Origin: Tubiluchus corallicola
Taxonomy: Eukaryota > Priapulida > Priapulimorpha > Priapulimorphida > Tubiluchidae
DNA length: 64,000 bases
Assembly (NCBI GenBank): GCA_030141605.1
Contig: JAQGDQ010000029.1
Location: forward strand, 243,501-307,500
Direction: 5' to 3'
This document shows positions 12,125-24,690 of the stretch, one piece after another. The notes under the pieces were generated by a model that searched no databases, was not told the origin of the DNA, and worked only from the letters and a program-made list of their open reading frames with translations. The position numbers and the translations under genes are program-made. The number at the start of each line of letters is the position of its first letter. Positions within the stretch are counted from its first letter, which is position 1.

Positions 12125-13590
12125 CACGACAAAATTATTGTGGTAGTGCTTCGTTAAACTTGAGATCATTTGAAAGACACTGGCGTACATTCATTGCTGC
12201 CATATTAAATAGGTTCTAGGATGACTGGTATATCTCTATAGGGTCTTCTACATGTACAACTTCTAAAACGACATTGTCCACATACAGATTTTGTTGTTGT
12301 CCGTTTGTTAGTATTCCCGGATTTTGTTGTGTGTGATGTATTATCGATAACTAGTAGTAAAAATGGAGACGCATTTACACCAAATGGAAGTCTAGTAAAG
12401 CGATATACCTTGATGTTGTCACTGTGTCAGGCTGTGATGGATCTTTCAGCCATAGAAATCTAATAGTATCTCTGTCTGCTTCCATTAGTGAAACTTGACG
12501 ATTTCAAACAGGCGAGAACGTAGTAAAATTCCAACCAGATTAGCAAGTAGACATGGTCCAGCATTAATTAGGTCGTTCAAGCTTTGTTCTTGTTACTAGT
12601 GTCATACACGATGCGAACTTGAGTAGAAGTACGATTTTCGTTTATCACTGGAAAATGCGATATGTAGTGTATAAAGCGTCCTTGCTTGGTAAGCTGAGTA
12701 ACTGGCTCAAGTATTCCTTGATGAAGCTGGTTGTTGATAGTTTCATTGTGCGTAGCGTAGTGACGTGTTAGTGATCCATTAGGAGCTAACATCTTTAGTG
12801 TAGGCTCAAATCTTTTCTTTGCTACGTGATAGTTCAAAACCAATTGCTGTGTAGGATTTTTCCATGGAAAACCAACTTTGTAACGACCATGCTTGAACTC
12901 AATTGTTTCTCTAAATTTCTGGATAACTTCTTCATCCTTCTGTCACAACTCAGACTGTTTGTTTATTTCTACTTGTTGAGTCTGCAACGTCTTCTATAGC
13001 AGAACAGCATAATAAATCAGGCGTGAAAACTGGTCGAGTGCTAGAATCGTAATTCACTTCCGAACTTTTTCCCAAGCTTGTGCGTCTAGTGGAATTGGCT
13101 CTACTTGGAATGGAGGCGCTAGCTTTGGAATTGTATAAGCTTGAATCTGACGGCTAAAATCTTTAGGCCTCTATAGAATGAACTATACTTTACTAGAGTG
13201 TACTGCCTCTATTACAGCTGTGTTGAAGCGCGATGTTTCTAACTTGTATCTTCCCATGCGTAATAGATTAAGTCTAGAAGTCGTTTCGTGGCTGATACTT
13301 GAATGTTTGGCTCCAGCATCAACATAGACAAAATCTTCACGTGCCTCTTCGGTTTTCGGATTCACTGCTGTGCATGCAAACGCTGACATCACAATGCCTT
13401 CCTCTGCTGGATAGGTGACGTGGAAATTATGCTGCTTTGCTATGATTTCAGTGATGCTTGGATCTCTTTGTACAGCTAAATGTTATGGAGATAAAATCTT
13501 CTCTCGTTTCTCGCAGAGTGCTCAGTTGTGACTGGTACTTTTACAGTGGAAACATGGCTTCTCTGTCTGTTGCAGTCTTTCATTAAGTGT
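12125..13590 (-). pseudogene. BEL/Pao retrotransposon remnant: zinc knuckle, protease, reverse transcriptase
   Basis: Read on the minus strand from about 13,590 down to 12,125, the order is gag-pol. First comes a CCHC zinc knuckle near 13,505-13,556 (C-FH-C-KSTS-H with the final C after a stop codon). Then comes the retropepsin-like site (YVDAGAKHSSIS, normally D-T/S-G-A) within an open stretch ending at 13,183. Next are the linker and a reverse-transcriptase start with FPWKNP, LAPNGSLTRHY, HFPVINENRT and VRIVYDTS (12,843-12,577). After that come FLWLKDPSQPDT, the FTRLPFGV motif and the catalytic-type YVDN box, each in differing frames. Several stops and frameshifts make it non-functional. 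Its orientation is opposite to the integrase fragment next door. Confidence 0.85.
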
Positions 13591-15720
13591 CGGATTTCAT
13601 TAATTTAAATTTCATGAAATGACCTACCAACCTGCTCTAGCCTTCAAACGCGCATGTTGCAGATGATACAAATTAATTAATGGCCGCATCTAATATCAAA
13701 ATCTAGAATATACTGTTAATGATCAAAATTGACACCTGGCTAAAGGCAAACAAATTAACACTCAGTTATCAAAAAACTAAGTTTATTCACTTTACCAATC
13801 ACAGAACAAATAATGGCGTAAATAATTTCCGAATTAAACTTAACAACTTCGATCAAATCAAATTAAATATTTAGGAATCCACATTGTTAAACATTGAATC
13901 CACATGACAAGTTAAACTTGGAACTCACACATTCAATACTTAACATATGAAATACGTAAAATTGCTGGCGTATTCTTTAAATTTAGACACTACTTAGATG
14001 TTCCAACACTCAAACTAGTATACTGGGGTCTAGTATTTCTTTTTTTAGAGTATGGAGTATAGAGTATAAGAATTTTAAAATACGTATGCTAAGCAAACAT
14101 GTTTACCCACTTTTGCTAGCTACAAGCGTAAAATTAATTTTTTACTTTCTTTCTTTGGTTCTAGGTCCTAATCATAATAATAATTTTAAATACTCAAAGT
14201 TTAACTTAATATATAAAGATGGTCACATTCGTCTCTTCTTTACCATTATTGAACATTGTTTTATTAGAAACTAACACATTTGTATGATAATTCAATCAAC
14301 AATCATCTTAAATGCTAAATCTGATGATTTTTAATTACTTGGTTTATACGCATTAATTAATTATATTAGTAACAATTGCGAGAGCCTGGCTGACCTCGAT
14401 AACGTTATAGTTCTTTCGCCACCCTTTCACCACTAATCAATAATTACTTTTGCACTTTGTAATATTATTGTATGTTGTACAGATTTATAAATCACTTGGC
14501 TATGTTGTTGCTATTTTAAAAATGTTGATAAACTAGTAAAAGTACTTACTTAAACTTACTTACTTAGGTAGGTAAGTAGCTACGCATGTAGGTATGTAAA
14601 TAAGTAGCTATGGAGGTAGTAGGCAGGTAAGTAGCTATGTCAGCTACGTAGGTAGGTAGTAGATAGAACGGTAGACCATGTAACATGGAACCCAAAAAAT
14701 GCTTTGCATAAGCTTGCAAGTACACAGTGAATGTACCAGTGAATTAGGCCCTACATGCATGTAGTTAAGAATATTTGAACGTTGTTATCCGAATGTTTTA
14801 TAACTGTACTGTCCGCTGAAAAAAATAAAAGCAAATTCAAAGCAGCAGCATTTGCTGTCTTTTATTTACCTATTAATCACATTACGCACGAAAATTTGCG
14901 TAAATAAATACGAGCAAATTCGAGTTATTAAAAACGCCTTGTTTTCTTTTTGCTGTAGTAGACTTACATATGCCAGTTTGCTGCACTAAAGTGTCTTCAA
15001 ATCAATAAGTGTAGCATAAATTGGATATGAGCTACATTAGGCGTTATTTCTGTTGACAGCGAGTCCGTTTTTTTACATGATAATAATAATAAAAATACAT
15101 GAATTGTTTTACTCTTATTTGTAACAGCATCGAACCTTGAGTTATTCCACTTGGTTAATAAAAATAAATTTCATTACTTTGTAAATAAATTAATATTAAT
15201 TTTTCGGAGCTAAAAGTCCAGGTTTTTTTGTTGCTATGTGACGTTATGGTAGCAACTTGGTCGTGACATGAATTATCTGAGTTACGTACGAATATTACAC
15301 AAGCTTGTAAGAGTTCTCGTAGCTGAAACTGATTTTTAAGTTGACTTTGAATATCTTTGATTCTCGTTTTTTGAGCTTAACTCCATACACCGCGCAGCCA
15401 TTTTTTACAAGTCGAACTGTCTTTGGAAAAAATGCTCACTCCTACAAATTCTGAAACTATAAAAGTAACCTCAAAATTTGGTATTCTGATCTTTTTTGGA
15501 CTTTTATCTGTGGAGTGCAAATAAACTGGTTTGAATAGAACAAAATGCAAGTATATTTTGCAGCTTCCCGCGAAATGTTGGCGCTGTGACGGCAACGTAA
15601 ATGCGCGTTAAAGATTTGATGCCTAGTCATTTGCGTGTAATAAAACTGTTTGCTCGCGTATATACTCAAACATCACTACAGGAATTTGATACATAATAAA
15701 AACTGCCATTAAGGGATTTT
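13591..15720. other. Non-genic stretch with imperfect GTAG repeats
   Basis: No gene is seen. An imperfect GTAG/GTAAGTAGCTA tract occupies about 14,554-14,665. Scattered ATT-rich runs occur. The short open frames (14,086-14,274, 15,377-15,669) carry no motif and look accidental. Confidence 0.5.
14554..14665. repeat. Imperfect GTAG-type microsatellite
   Basis: This is a degenerate tetranucleotide tract built from TAGGTAGGTAAGTAGC and AGCTATG/AGCTACG variants, related in unit to the pure array at 11,170-11,255. Confidence 0.8.
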
Positions 15721-15837
15721 AAGCAGGCTGGGGGAATGCTAAGCAGAGGGCACGGGAGTTATTATCATGACGCATTGAAATTATTCATAATAATTACTAA
15801 TCAGCTATCATGTTGTAGTTGCACGTCATTAACACAC

Positions 15838-15975
15838 ACCATTGTCAACATCATCATCGCCGTTATTATCACCTTGATGATCATCATAACCACATCAGCA
15901 TTACCATCATCACTGTCATCTGCATTCATCGTCGCCACCACTACACCAACACCGTCACCATTACTCTCATTATCA
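15838..15975. repeat. Degenerate ATC/CAC trinucleotide-rich tract
   Basis: A simple-sequence region is dominated by CATCAT, ATCACC and CACCAC words. The plus-strand open frames over it (S/T/I-rich and H-rich) are low-complexity artefacts. Confidence 0.8.
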
Positions 15976-16427
15976 ACTGCAGTAACAAGTCATTAAATTA
16001 TTTATGGAATATAATTTGTTTGAAGCATTTCACTATGAATAACATTTTACATAATTGGTTTTAAAACATTTAAAAAGTATTAATTTTCGTTTGTATGTCA
16101 GTATGAGCAAAGAACGCAACATGAGACGCTTTTCATGTTCCACGAAAATGTATTTTGATTAACCAATAGTCAAGAACTACTGAACTTATGTAACACACAT
16201 TCTTCTAGTGATTCGTACTCGTTTTTATGCATTTTGTCTCCAGACACCTCTAACGAACCCGGAAGCTTCACAAAGGAAATTCATGTACTTGTTCGATTTT
16301 GGACTGTGAAACTTGCTTTTGAGTCATATTACTCAAAACACGGCCTAGCACTCACAAGAAAACACCAAAGAGCTTGATAATAAATAGAAAGGCAAGCGCC
16401 TAAGTTAATTTCAAAAACATCTTTCTT

Positions 16428-16478
16428 AAAACAGTGACATTTCGGCCAGAGACCTTTTTGTCATCTTCAGACCATGAT
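16428..16478. mobile_element. Penelope-like element terminal fragment (probable)
   Basis: The segment reading ACAGTGACATTTCGGCC, then AGAGACCTTTTTGTCATCTTCAGA, matches the style of Penelope-like element terminal repeats, which typically carry a TTCG..., then GTCATCTTCAG signature (from memory of the family). No reverse transcriptase is nearby, so this is at most a truncated end. A similar signature occurs at 54,392-54,426. Confidence 0.4.
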
Positions 16479-16734
16479 AACTACTTATCGTCACATGAAA
16501 ATTCAAATAAGTGCATAAAATAAACAACCAGTAACAGTCACAACTGAAATAACTAGATAGTAACGACAAACGTGATGATGACGTAGAAAAAACAGATTAC
16601 ACACCTGGTGAACCAGTTGGTGAACTATTGGTCTAAGGACTTGCTGAGCTCAAGATCCTAGATTAGAAATAAAGTCAATACCGCCAATCCGAATTTAAGA
16701 TGGCAGGTCGAAAATGTGGTTCCTTCAATCGACG

Positions 16735-16880
16735 CTAAATTAATGTAACGCGTCCACTTTCCTTCTGGGAGCCTGTGAGTTCGATGCAGCGACCGGGTTA
16801 TACCAAAGACTTTAAAAATGGTACCTGCTGCTGCCCTGTCTGGCGCATGGTATTTAGGGTAAAAGTGGGAGTAAAATTGT
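16735..16880. mobile_element. SINE-like fragment (probable)
   Basis: The block with GAGCCTGTGAGTTCGATGC, then TACCAAAGACTTTAAAAATGGTACC, TGCTGCTGCCCTG and TTAGGG, is unlike its surroundings. It contains a B-box-like AGTTCGATGC and a body that resembles tRNA-derived SINE bodies of marine invertebrates. This is an inference from composition; the family is not identified. Confidence 0.35.
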
Positions 16881-18700
16881 ATAGAAACGTCTGTAAGGCA
16901 GCAGAAATTGCGAATTGTGTTTTTACAATAATAAAATCATTGTAATAAAAGTATGTGAAGAGACACAATGATCCCTGACATTATACACATACTTATTTTA
17001 CATTGCACCCAAAATTTTGGTTGGTGTGTTCCCACCTCACGTTCAAGTGAGATCGCCATCATTGTTTTTATATGATAACTTTTGCTCAAAACAATTGCAA
17101 TAAAATGAATAGCTAACCATAGTAAAATAGCCAAAAGCAAAATACCAATGAATTTGGAATTGGTGCATCAACCGAATTTACACATAAGAAGCTGAAGATT
17201 GAAAACGACATTTACATTCATATAGAACATAATAAAACACGTTTATATCTGTTTTTATCTAAACTCTTAATCTTTAAGGCATATTGCTTGAAGACATTTC
17301 GCGTTTTTCTATTATACCATTCAACCAAAAGTTTGTTTGATTTGGACAAGATTACTCTCAGTGGGTTAAATGTCTTGTTCAATAACTCAAACTGCACTTA
17401 ACATACTCACAGTTACTCCTACAGTACTTGTAGTCTCAAGAGCATAAGCCAGCGTGTTAGACCACTGCACATATTTGCAAGTTTTACATTCCCAACACTT
17501 TTAGCGGAATAGTAGAGCCATGCTGCAATTTATTTACTAATTTAGCGCTGCGATATAGGTCTACACCTCTACGTGATTTCGACTCTACTCTTTTAATTCT
17601 CCTAGTTATGTTCATTCCATGGTGTCTGGTAGAGATGGTTAACTATCATGAATGACATTTGTGTAAGTATTTGACCGAGGAACGCAGTCATATGAGTATC
17701 ACTTCCAAAACCAGTACCAGAATAGGAATCTTTTATTAGAAGCAAAAAAGAATGCAGAAATTTCTTATACGGATTTTTTTACGAAATCAGTTTTATATTA
17801 GTTACGAGTTTATAGGAGGATAAGTTTACTAGTATAGCTGCTGATAAATTGCCATGTTTGTTGCTTTTCTAAGCATGCACTCAATCATTCTGCCTGCGTC
17901 GATAAAGTCTTTTTATTCCCTGTTTTTGTCAAGACGTTGGGCTAACAGGGTGAAGTAGGCTGTGCTTTGACAAAAACAGTCTCTTGGACGAGTAGCATGT
18001 GAAACAGATCGTAATCAATAGCGATAGGACTTGTAACAGGCCTACTCAGTAAACACGTTTACCAATTCATACCTTGAGTAAAAAAAGATGACCTTAAGTC
18101 TGAGTCTTAAAAAAGTGTCTTATTTGTTGCAATAAGTTTTAACACTAGTTAATGCATAAAAATATTATGCACACAAAAATATAGTTAAGCAAACTGAAAA
18201 AAATTAAAAATGAGTTGGTGCATCGGGTGAGAGAAAGGAACGTATGAGTGGGCAAATGACAAGTCTTACTATAATACGTGGGTCATCTAATTCCTATTCT
18301 ATATTTCTATATTTTCCATAGTTTAACTTTTTGTCTAATTACATATACTGTACTTACGATAATTATTCTCATAAACATGACAAAAAAAAATTTACTGACC
18401 AGAAAAACTGTTTCACTAAGGAATAGAATACTGACAAGTAATAGTGAGATATTATACAATATTATACAATAACATTGTCAATATTAACTGTTTGATATGT
18501 TCGAAAATGTTTATCATGGGACTAAAGTTTTATTTTCTTATTATGCGATTACTAATTATTGTAAATAGCTCAGCTGTTGCAAAAATAGTGTGTGTATGTG
18601 TGTAAATTGAATGCGTAAATAAAAATTTAACAGTACTGTTTGATTACAGGCTCATTGTAGGCCAGGAGTTAATTATCTTCTAATTGTCTCTAATACAAAA
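16881..18700. other. Non-genic stretch, nothing recognised
   Basis: AT-rich sequence without recognisable genes, RNA or named repeats. The short frames at 16,937-17,140 and 18,278-18,472 are not supported by any motif. Confidence 0.5.
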
Positions 18701-18739
18701 TTTATCACGAACTGTTTGTCTATTATTGTAAGCAAATAA

Positions 18740-18995
18740 TGACAACGATGACAATGAAACGAGAAAATTAATAGTGACAACGACAGTGATGACGATGATA
18801 ATTATAGTGATGATGATGACGATTGTAATAATGATGATGATGATGATGATGATGACTGGATGATGATGATGATGGTAATGATGACGACGACGACTACAAC
18901 GGCATCCCCCTCGATGGAAGCGGCGGCGAAGACGCCACAACAATTTTGATAATGATGATGACGATAATGATGATAATAATGACGATGATAAAAAA
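18740..18995. repeat. (GAT)n-rich microsatellite region
   Basis: A long purine-rich tract is built of GAT/GAC triplets with a purer core at about 18,830-18,875. The minus-strand frames are His/Ile/Val-rich artefacts of the repeat. Confidence 0.9.
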
Positions 18996-19267
18996 GGAAA
19001 AAAGGAAATGTCTAGTCGACGATGAAGATGATTTGCGCAAATCGTTGATACTGTAGTGAAATACAGGCAGGAAAGTATGTTCAGATTCTGCAGACATACA
19101 ATGGAATAAAACTATTAGGATGTAAAATTTTGTTAGGATCTGATTTGTGAACAGTTTTTGGTTAGGACTGGTAACAGCAAGCCCTTATTGGATTTACTCC
19201 TCGCCTGTTTATAAAAATGCCACGTTACGTAACATTTATAATTTGTTGTATAGGCATAGATCTAATC

Positions 19268-20200
<933 letters not shown>

Positions 20201-20229
20201 TTCGATGGTTAATGGTGTACATCATTGGT

Positions 20230-20640
20230 CGCCGGTGTGCGTCGTAATGACTGTCCTGTGGTGGTTCCCGTACGTTTTCTTTCTACTGCTTACATCCCAG
20301 ATTCATGTTACGTCACGGGTTCACTATGTACGTCAGTGATTCACTATAGATGTTACTGGCTTTCAGTTTTCATCATTGAATCATTACATATGTCACTAGT
20401 TCACCTTGTACGTTGGGATTTACCATAGATGTCAACGGCTCACCAAATTACACCACTAATTCATTGCTGTTACATCACGGATTCACGATGTACGACATTG
20501 ATTCATCGTGTTTTTCCGATCAGTGATTGACCGTAGATGTTTGGTTCATCACAATTTCACTAGCTCATTACGGACGTTACTAATACGTGCTGAACGTTTT
20601 TTAATCATCGATTTTACAGCAGTGTTTTCGAATTTACGTT
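20230..20640. repeat. Diverged minisatellite of about 27-30 bp units
   Basis: Words of the form TTCACTATGTACGTCAGTGA and TTCACTATAGATGTTACTGG alternate through the tract, in variants (TTCACCTTGTACGTT, TTCACGATGTACGAC, ACCGTAGATGT). The units are spaced roughly 27-30 bases apart and heavily diverged, so this is an old array. It abuts the TGAG array that follows. Confidence 0.65.
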
Positions 20641-20656
20641 ACTTGTTCACCATGTA

Positions 20657-21100
20657 CGTAAGTGAGTAAGTACGTAAGTTATTGAATGAATGAGTGAGTG
20701 AGTGAGTGAGTCAGTGAGTGAGTGAGTGAGTGAGTGAGTGAGTGAGTGAGTGAGTGAGTGTGAGTGAGTTCGTGAGTGAGTGAGTGTGTGAGTGAGTGAG
20801 TGAGTGAGTGTGAGTGAGTTCGTGAGTGAGTGAGTGAGTGTGAGTGAGTTCGTGAGTGAGTGAATTTAGTTACTGAGTGAACGAGTGAGTGAGTGAGTGA
20901 GTGAGTGAGTGAGTGTGAGTGAGTGAGTTCGTGAGTGAATGAGTGAGTTCGTGAGTGAATTTAGTTACTGAGTGAACGAGTGAGTGAGTAAGTGAGTGAG
21001 TGAGTGAATGTGAGTGAGTGAGTTCGTGAGTGAGTGGGTAAATGAGTGCGTGTGTAAGTGAAGGACTGAGGGTGTGTGTGTGAATGAGTGCGCGAATAGG
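20657..21100. repeat. (TGAG)n array with higher-order structure
   Basis: The tract is mostly GTGA tetranucleotides interrupted by regular variants: GTGAGTGAGTTCGTGAGTGA recurs several times, and the block TGAATTTAGTTACTGAGTGA occurs twice (about 20,860 and 20,957). This shows that larger units were duplicated inside the array. Confidence 0.93.
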
Positions 21101-21127
21101 TCAGGAAATGTGAAAAGTAGAATATGC

Positions 21128-21190
21128 TGGACTTGAACCACGGAGCTACTGCTTACAGGGCATACCTAAGGCCCTGTGTTCACTAGGCCT
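21128..21190 (-). other. tRNA-like B-box fragment (weak)
   Basis: On the minus strand the tract reads CTCCGTGGTTCAAGTCC, which contains a match to the polymerase III B-box (GGTTCAANTCC). The T-arm pairing is poor and no full cloverleaf can be drawn, so this is a SINE or tRNA relic at best, not a tRNA gene. Confidence 0.3.
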
Positions 21191-23590
21191 AGGCCTAGCC
21201 ACTATTCACTAAGACACTAGGCCATCGTATTCCTTAGTTTCCAAGCCAGCCCAAAACTCCTCCCCTTTACCTGGGCTACATAAATTCAGCATTTCCAATG
21301 TTGACAATAAGACTAGAATAATTAGTAATTAATAATTAACAAATGCAGATCAAGTAATTAAATTATTAAAATGATTACATGTAAACATTTAATTAGCTCC
21401 TTTATTACTGTACAGCAGTAAACTAAGGAAACCCTGAGCTAAAAATATGAGCTTTCTGAAAAAGCGAAGACAGAAGAGAAAAGCGCATAAAGTTTGAGAA
21501 GTAAATTAGCGGTGCAGAAAGGAAAAGGGGGGAAGAGGCGGTTGTTGTATATTGCGACAAAGATATTGTATATCTTTACTAAAAAATTAATTTTATTGAT
21601 AATAATCAAGATGGTAGCGAGTGGAACAGATGTTTCAGGAAAGCTTTTATACATTAAAAATTTGGCTTTGCATTTAATTTTAAATTTCCGAGTTGGTAAA
21701 ATATCTTTATTTGCAAAACATTATGTATACTCACTTTTTATAACACTATACGTCATAGATTCGTAACATACGTTACTATTTAATCACTGCTTTTTTCAAA
21801 TATAAATAAACCCATGGCCCACGTTTTGTTTTGCGTAATTACTATGCTTTGTAGTACAAGCAAAGCGTAATTCGATTTTAATGATGTTTAGCTATGCGCT
21901 GCGTAAAATGTACATTTTGTAATTCGAAAATTTGCAAATAAGATTAGCGAAAACTTCAAGAAAGTGAACGCGCTGTAACAATTTCGCGCCTTTGATGATA
22001 TTGATTAAAAATATATCAATCTTGCAGCCAATTCGGACCATTGAGGCGGGCTCTGCCATACTGCTGAGTCAGGGACAAACCATTAGCGAACTTCATTGTA
22101 ATTGACTTCTCGCGTTAAAATGTATTTAATGTTGTTAACTTTCTGCCCTGTAGTTGTAATGTTGTTAGTCAACTTGCTAAGGGATAGCAGTTCAGAAATT
22201 TGGAATGAAACAAAACGGCTGGATACTATTTATTCCATTCTGTTTTAAAGGCAATTTTTATATAATTATAAATGTTTTAAGAATCAGAATCCCAAAAGAT
22301 TTCAAAAGATACCCGTAAAACCGGATTATATGGAATGATTACTATGTCAGCTTTATGTTTTCTTGTTTAGGCCTACTCACTTGGTTGAATCACTAATCAA
22401 GCAACCGAAATACCCTAACATCAAACAAGAATTGATTTTTATAAACGCTGTCTTTACTGATTTTAAGTTTCAGATATTTTAGCTGCCTGAAACTGCATTG
22501 CGAAGTAGGGCCGGATTTAGGTTAGTTTTACCTGGAGGATGTTACAAGGTACAAATGAAAACAAGCTCTACTCGTCATTCCTCAGATAAAAGCTCAATTC
22601 ACATAACCAGTTACATATATACATTGATTATGACTCTATGAGCCCTAAAATGCAGCTTATTTAGTTTATACCTAAATCAGACACTACAGGGAATCAAACT
22701 CAAAATACCTATCGTATTTAACCTTTATTAATTGATATATAACAAAAGATATAAAATCTTAACAACAGGTAGGACTAATACTTTACTATTGTGGGCCTAA
22801 AATTTTATGCAGTCCTAATCATATTGTTTATTTCTAATAGTATTTTATTGTTCTAGATGTCGTCTTTTGTTACGTTATTGCTTTAATTCTACTCAGTATT
22901 TCTGTTGATCGTGAGCATAGAGCTCGTTCAAATTGTCTACGCAAAATAATTCATTTTTGCCCCTTATTAAAAGTTTATTTTTGTATAATTTATAGGTTTG
23001 TACGTACACAACGTTTGCATATTGTGTAATACAACGGTTAACGCTTAAACGTTTATTTTTGTATAATTTTGGATATTAGGAATACGTGGAAACATCATGC
23101 GTGTTTTATAATAGGTTGACACGTACAGGTGCAACTACAAAAGCATTACTAGAAATATAAGAAATATGTAATTATGTATAACACTTTCTGATTCAAATGG
23201 CAACCGCAGTGTTGACACTATTGACAGCTTACTGCCTTGGCTTGCTAGCACGTTCGATTAACCCTCGAGCTGGTAAGTTGAACTCATGATCAGGTTAACT
23301 ACTTCGTCAAAGCGTCGAACCATATTACAAGTCTTGTGCATGACTCTTACAAGCCTGCTCCTCGCCATGCAAGACGTCTACGATTACTGTAAACACCATT
23401 ACCGATTAGCTAAGAAATTGAGAATAATTATTAGCTCTCACGAGTGACTTCATCTTTCGAGTGACTGCGGCCAACAGCCAATCTGGGATAACTAGAATAG
23501 CCAATTACCTGTCGTGTAAACGAACGTTTACAACATAAAACAAGCAAGTCAAGTGAATCGAATAACGGAAAAGTAAAACACTTATTATTG
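21191..23590. other. Non-genic stretch, unclassified repeat fragments possible
   Basis: No gene is supported. A string AGGGCCGGATTTAGGTT near 22,507 has the look of a transposon end seen in many animals, but I found no matching partner end. Open frames at 21,439-21,766 overlap on both strands without motifs. Confidence 0.45.
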
Positions 23591-23594
23591 ATAT

Positions 23595-23656
23595 CAGAGA
23601 TTTGAACCCTGGACCTTTTGTTTACAACAGAACTGCCCTGCCAACTATACTAGCTC
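23595..23656 (-). other. tRNA-derived SINE or tRNA pseudogene fragment
   Basis: Read on the minus strand, the sequence has CTAGTATAGTTGGCAGGGCAG (A-box-like, D-arm context) followed about 30 bases later by CCAGGGTTCAAATCT (a good B-box). Spacing is close to that of a tRNA. Acceptor-stem pairing is not convincing, so a tRNA-derived SINE head or a tRNA pseudogene is more likely than a functional gene. Confidence 0.45.
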
Positions 23657-23689
23657 GTTTAGGCGAACCTTAGCATAATCAATCACTAT

Positions 23690-23790
23690 CACTTGAGCAG
23701 CAGACACTTGGGAAGTGGACATTTGGACAGCGGTACTTGGGCAGTGGACACTTGGGCCAGTTGGACATTTGGACAGTAGGACATTTGGGC
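23690..23790. repeat. Inverted flank of the 30-bp minisatellite
   Basis: Words here (ACTTGGGCAGTGGACAC, CATTTGGACAG, CATTTGGGCAG) are the reverse complement of the unit words in the array at 24,018-24,690 (GTCCACTGCCC, CAAGTGT). Copies therefore face each other across a CTAC-rich spacer. Confidence 0.8.
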
Positions 23791-23867
23791 AGCGTTAATG
23801 GACTGTGAATATCTTAAGCAGCACAAGTGCAATTTTTTGCACGGGACACTATCATGTCCACCTATTT

Positions 23868-23970
23868 GCAAACCTACCTACCTTCCTACCTACTCTACCT
23901 ACCTATACATCTACCTACCCTACTTACTTACCTGCATATCTACCTACTTACCTACCTATTCGTACATGAC
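23868..23970. repeat. Imperfect (CTAC)n microsatellite
   Basis: CTAC/CTTAC tetranucleotide runs lie between the inverted minisatellite flank and the main minisatellite. They encode a TYLP-type frame artefact. Confidence 0.85.
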
Positions 23971-24017
23971 ATACATAACGCATACGCATTCTGGTTGTCA
24001 GGTAAACGCCACTTAGT

Positions 24018-24690
24018 TGTTGCTGCTCAAGTTTATACTGCCCCATTGTGCATACTGCCCAACTGCCCACTACCCACCTTTATAATGCCCAACTGTTGCT
24101 GCCCAAGTGTATATGCCCAACTGTCCACTACTCAAGTATATACTGCTCGACTGCCCACTACTCAAGTATATACTGCCCAACTGTCCACTACCCAAGTATA
24201 TACTGCCCAACTGTCCACTACCCAAGTGTATGCTGCCCAACTGTTGGGTCAAAGTGTATACTGCCCAACTGTTGCGCCCAAGTGTATACTGCCTAACTGT
24301 CCACTACCCAAGTGTATACTGCCCAACTGTCCACTACTCAAGTGTATATTGCCCAACTGTCCACTACTCAAGTGTATACTGCCCAACTGTCGAATACCCA
24401 AGTGTACACTACTCAACTGCCCACTACTCAAGTATATACTGCCCAACTGTATATTGCCCAACTGTCCACTACTCAAGTATATATTGCCCAGCTGTCCACT
24501 ACCCAAGTGCATACTGCCCAACTGTCCACTACTCAAGTATATATTGCCCAGCTGTCCACTACCCAAGTGTATACTGCCCAAGTGCGACTATCCAAGTGTC
24601 TGCTGCTCAACTTTCTACTGATCAAGTGTCTACTGCCCAAATAGCTTTAGGCCAAATGTCCACTGCCCACATGTCCAGATACACAGTCCA
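24018..24690. repeat. 30-bp minisatellite, open in several frames
   Basis: About 20 copies of a 30-base unit of the form CCCAACTGTCCACTACTCAA plus GTATATACTG (variants GTGTATACTG, GTGCATACTG). Because 30 is a multiple of three and the unit lacks stops in several frames, long reading frames appear in all three plus frames and on the minus strand. They are repeat artefacts: no start context, no splice support, and pure periodicity. Confidence 0.95.

Noticed and set aside
21128-21190. Functional tRNA gene
   Set aside because: B-box present but T-arm pairing poor and no acceptor stem; kept only as a weak tRNA-like fragment.
23827-24621. 264-residue open frame rich in PNCPLLK/ILPNC repeats
   Set aside because: It is the translation of a 30-bp minisatellite whose unit lacks stops. 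Equivalent frames exist in the other plus frames and on the minus strand.
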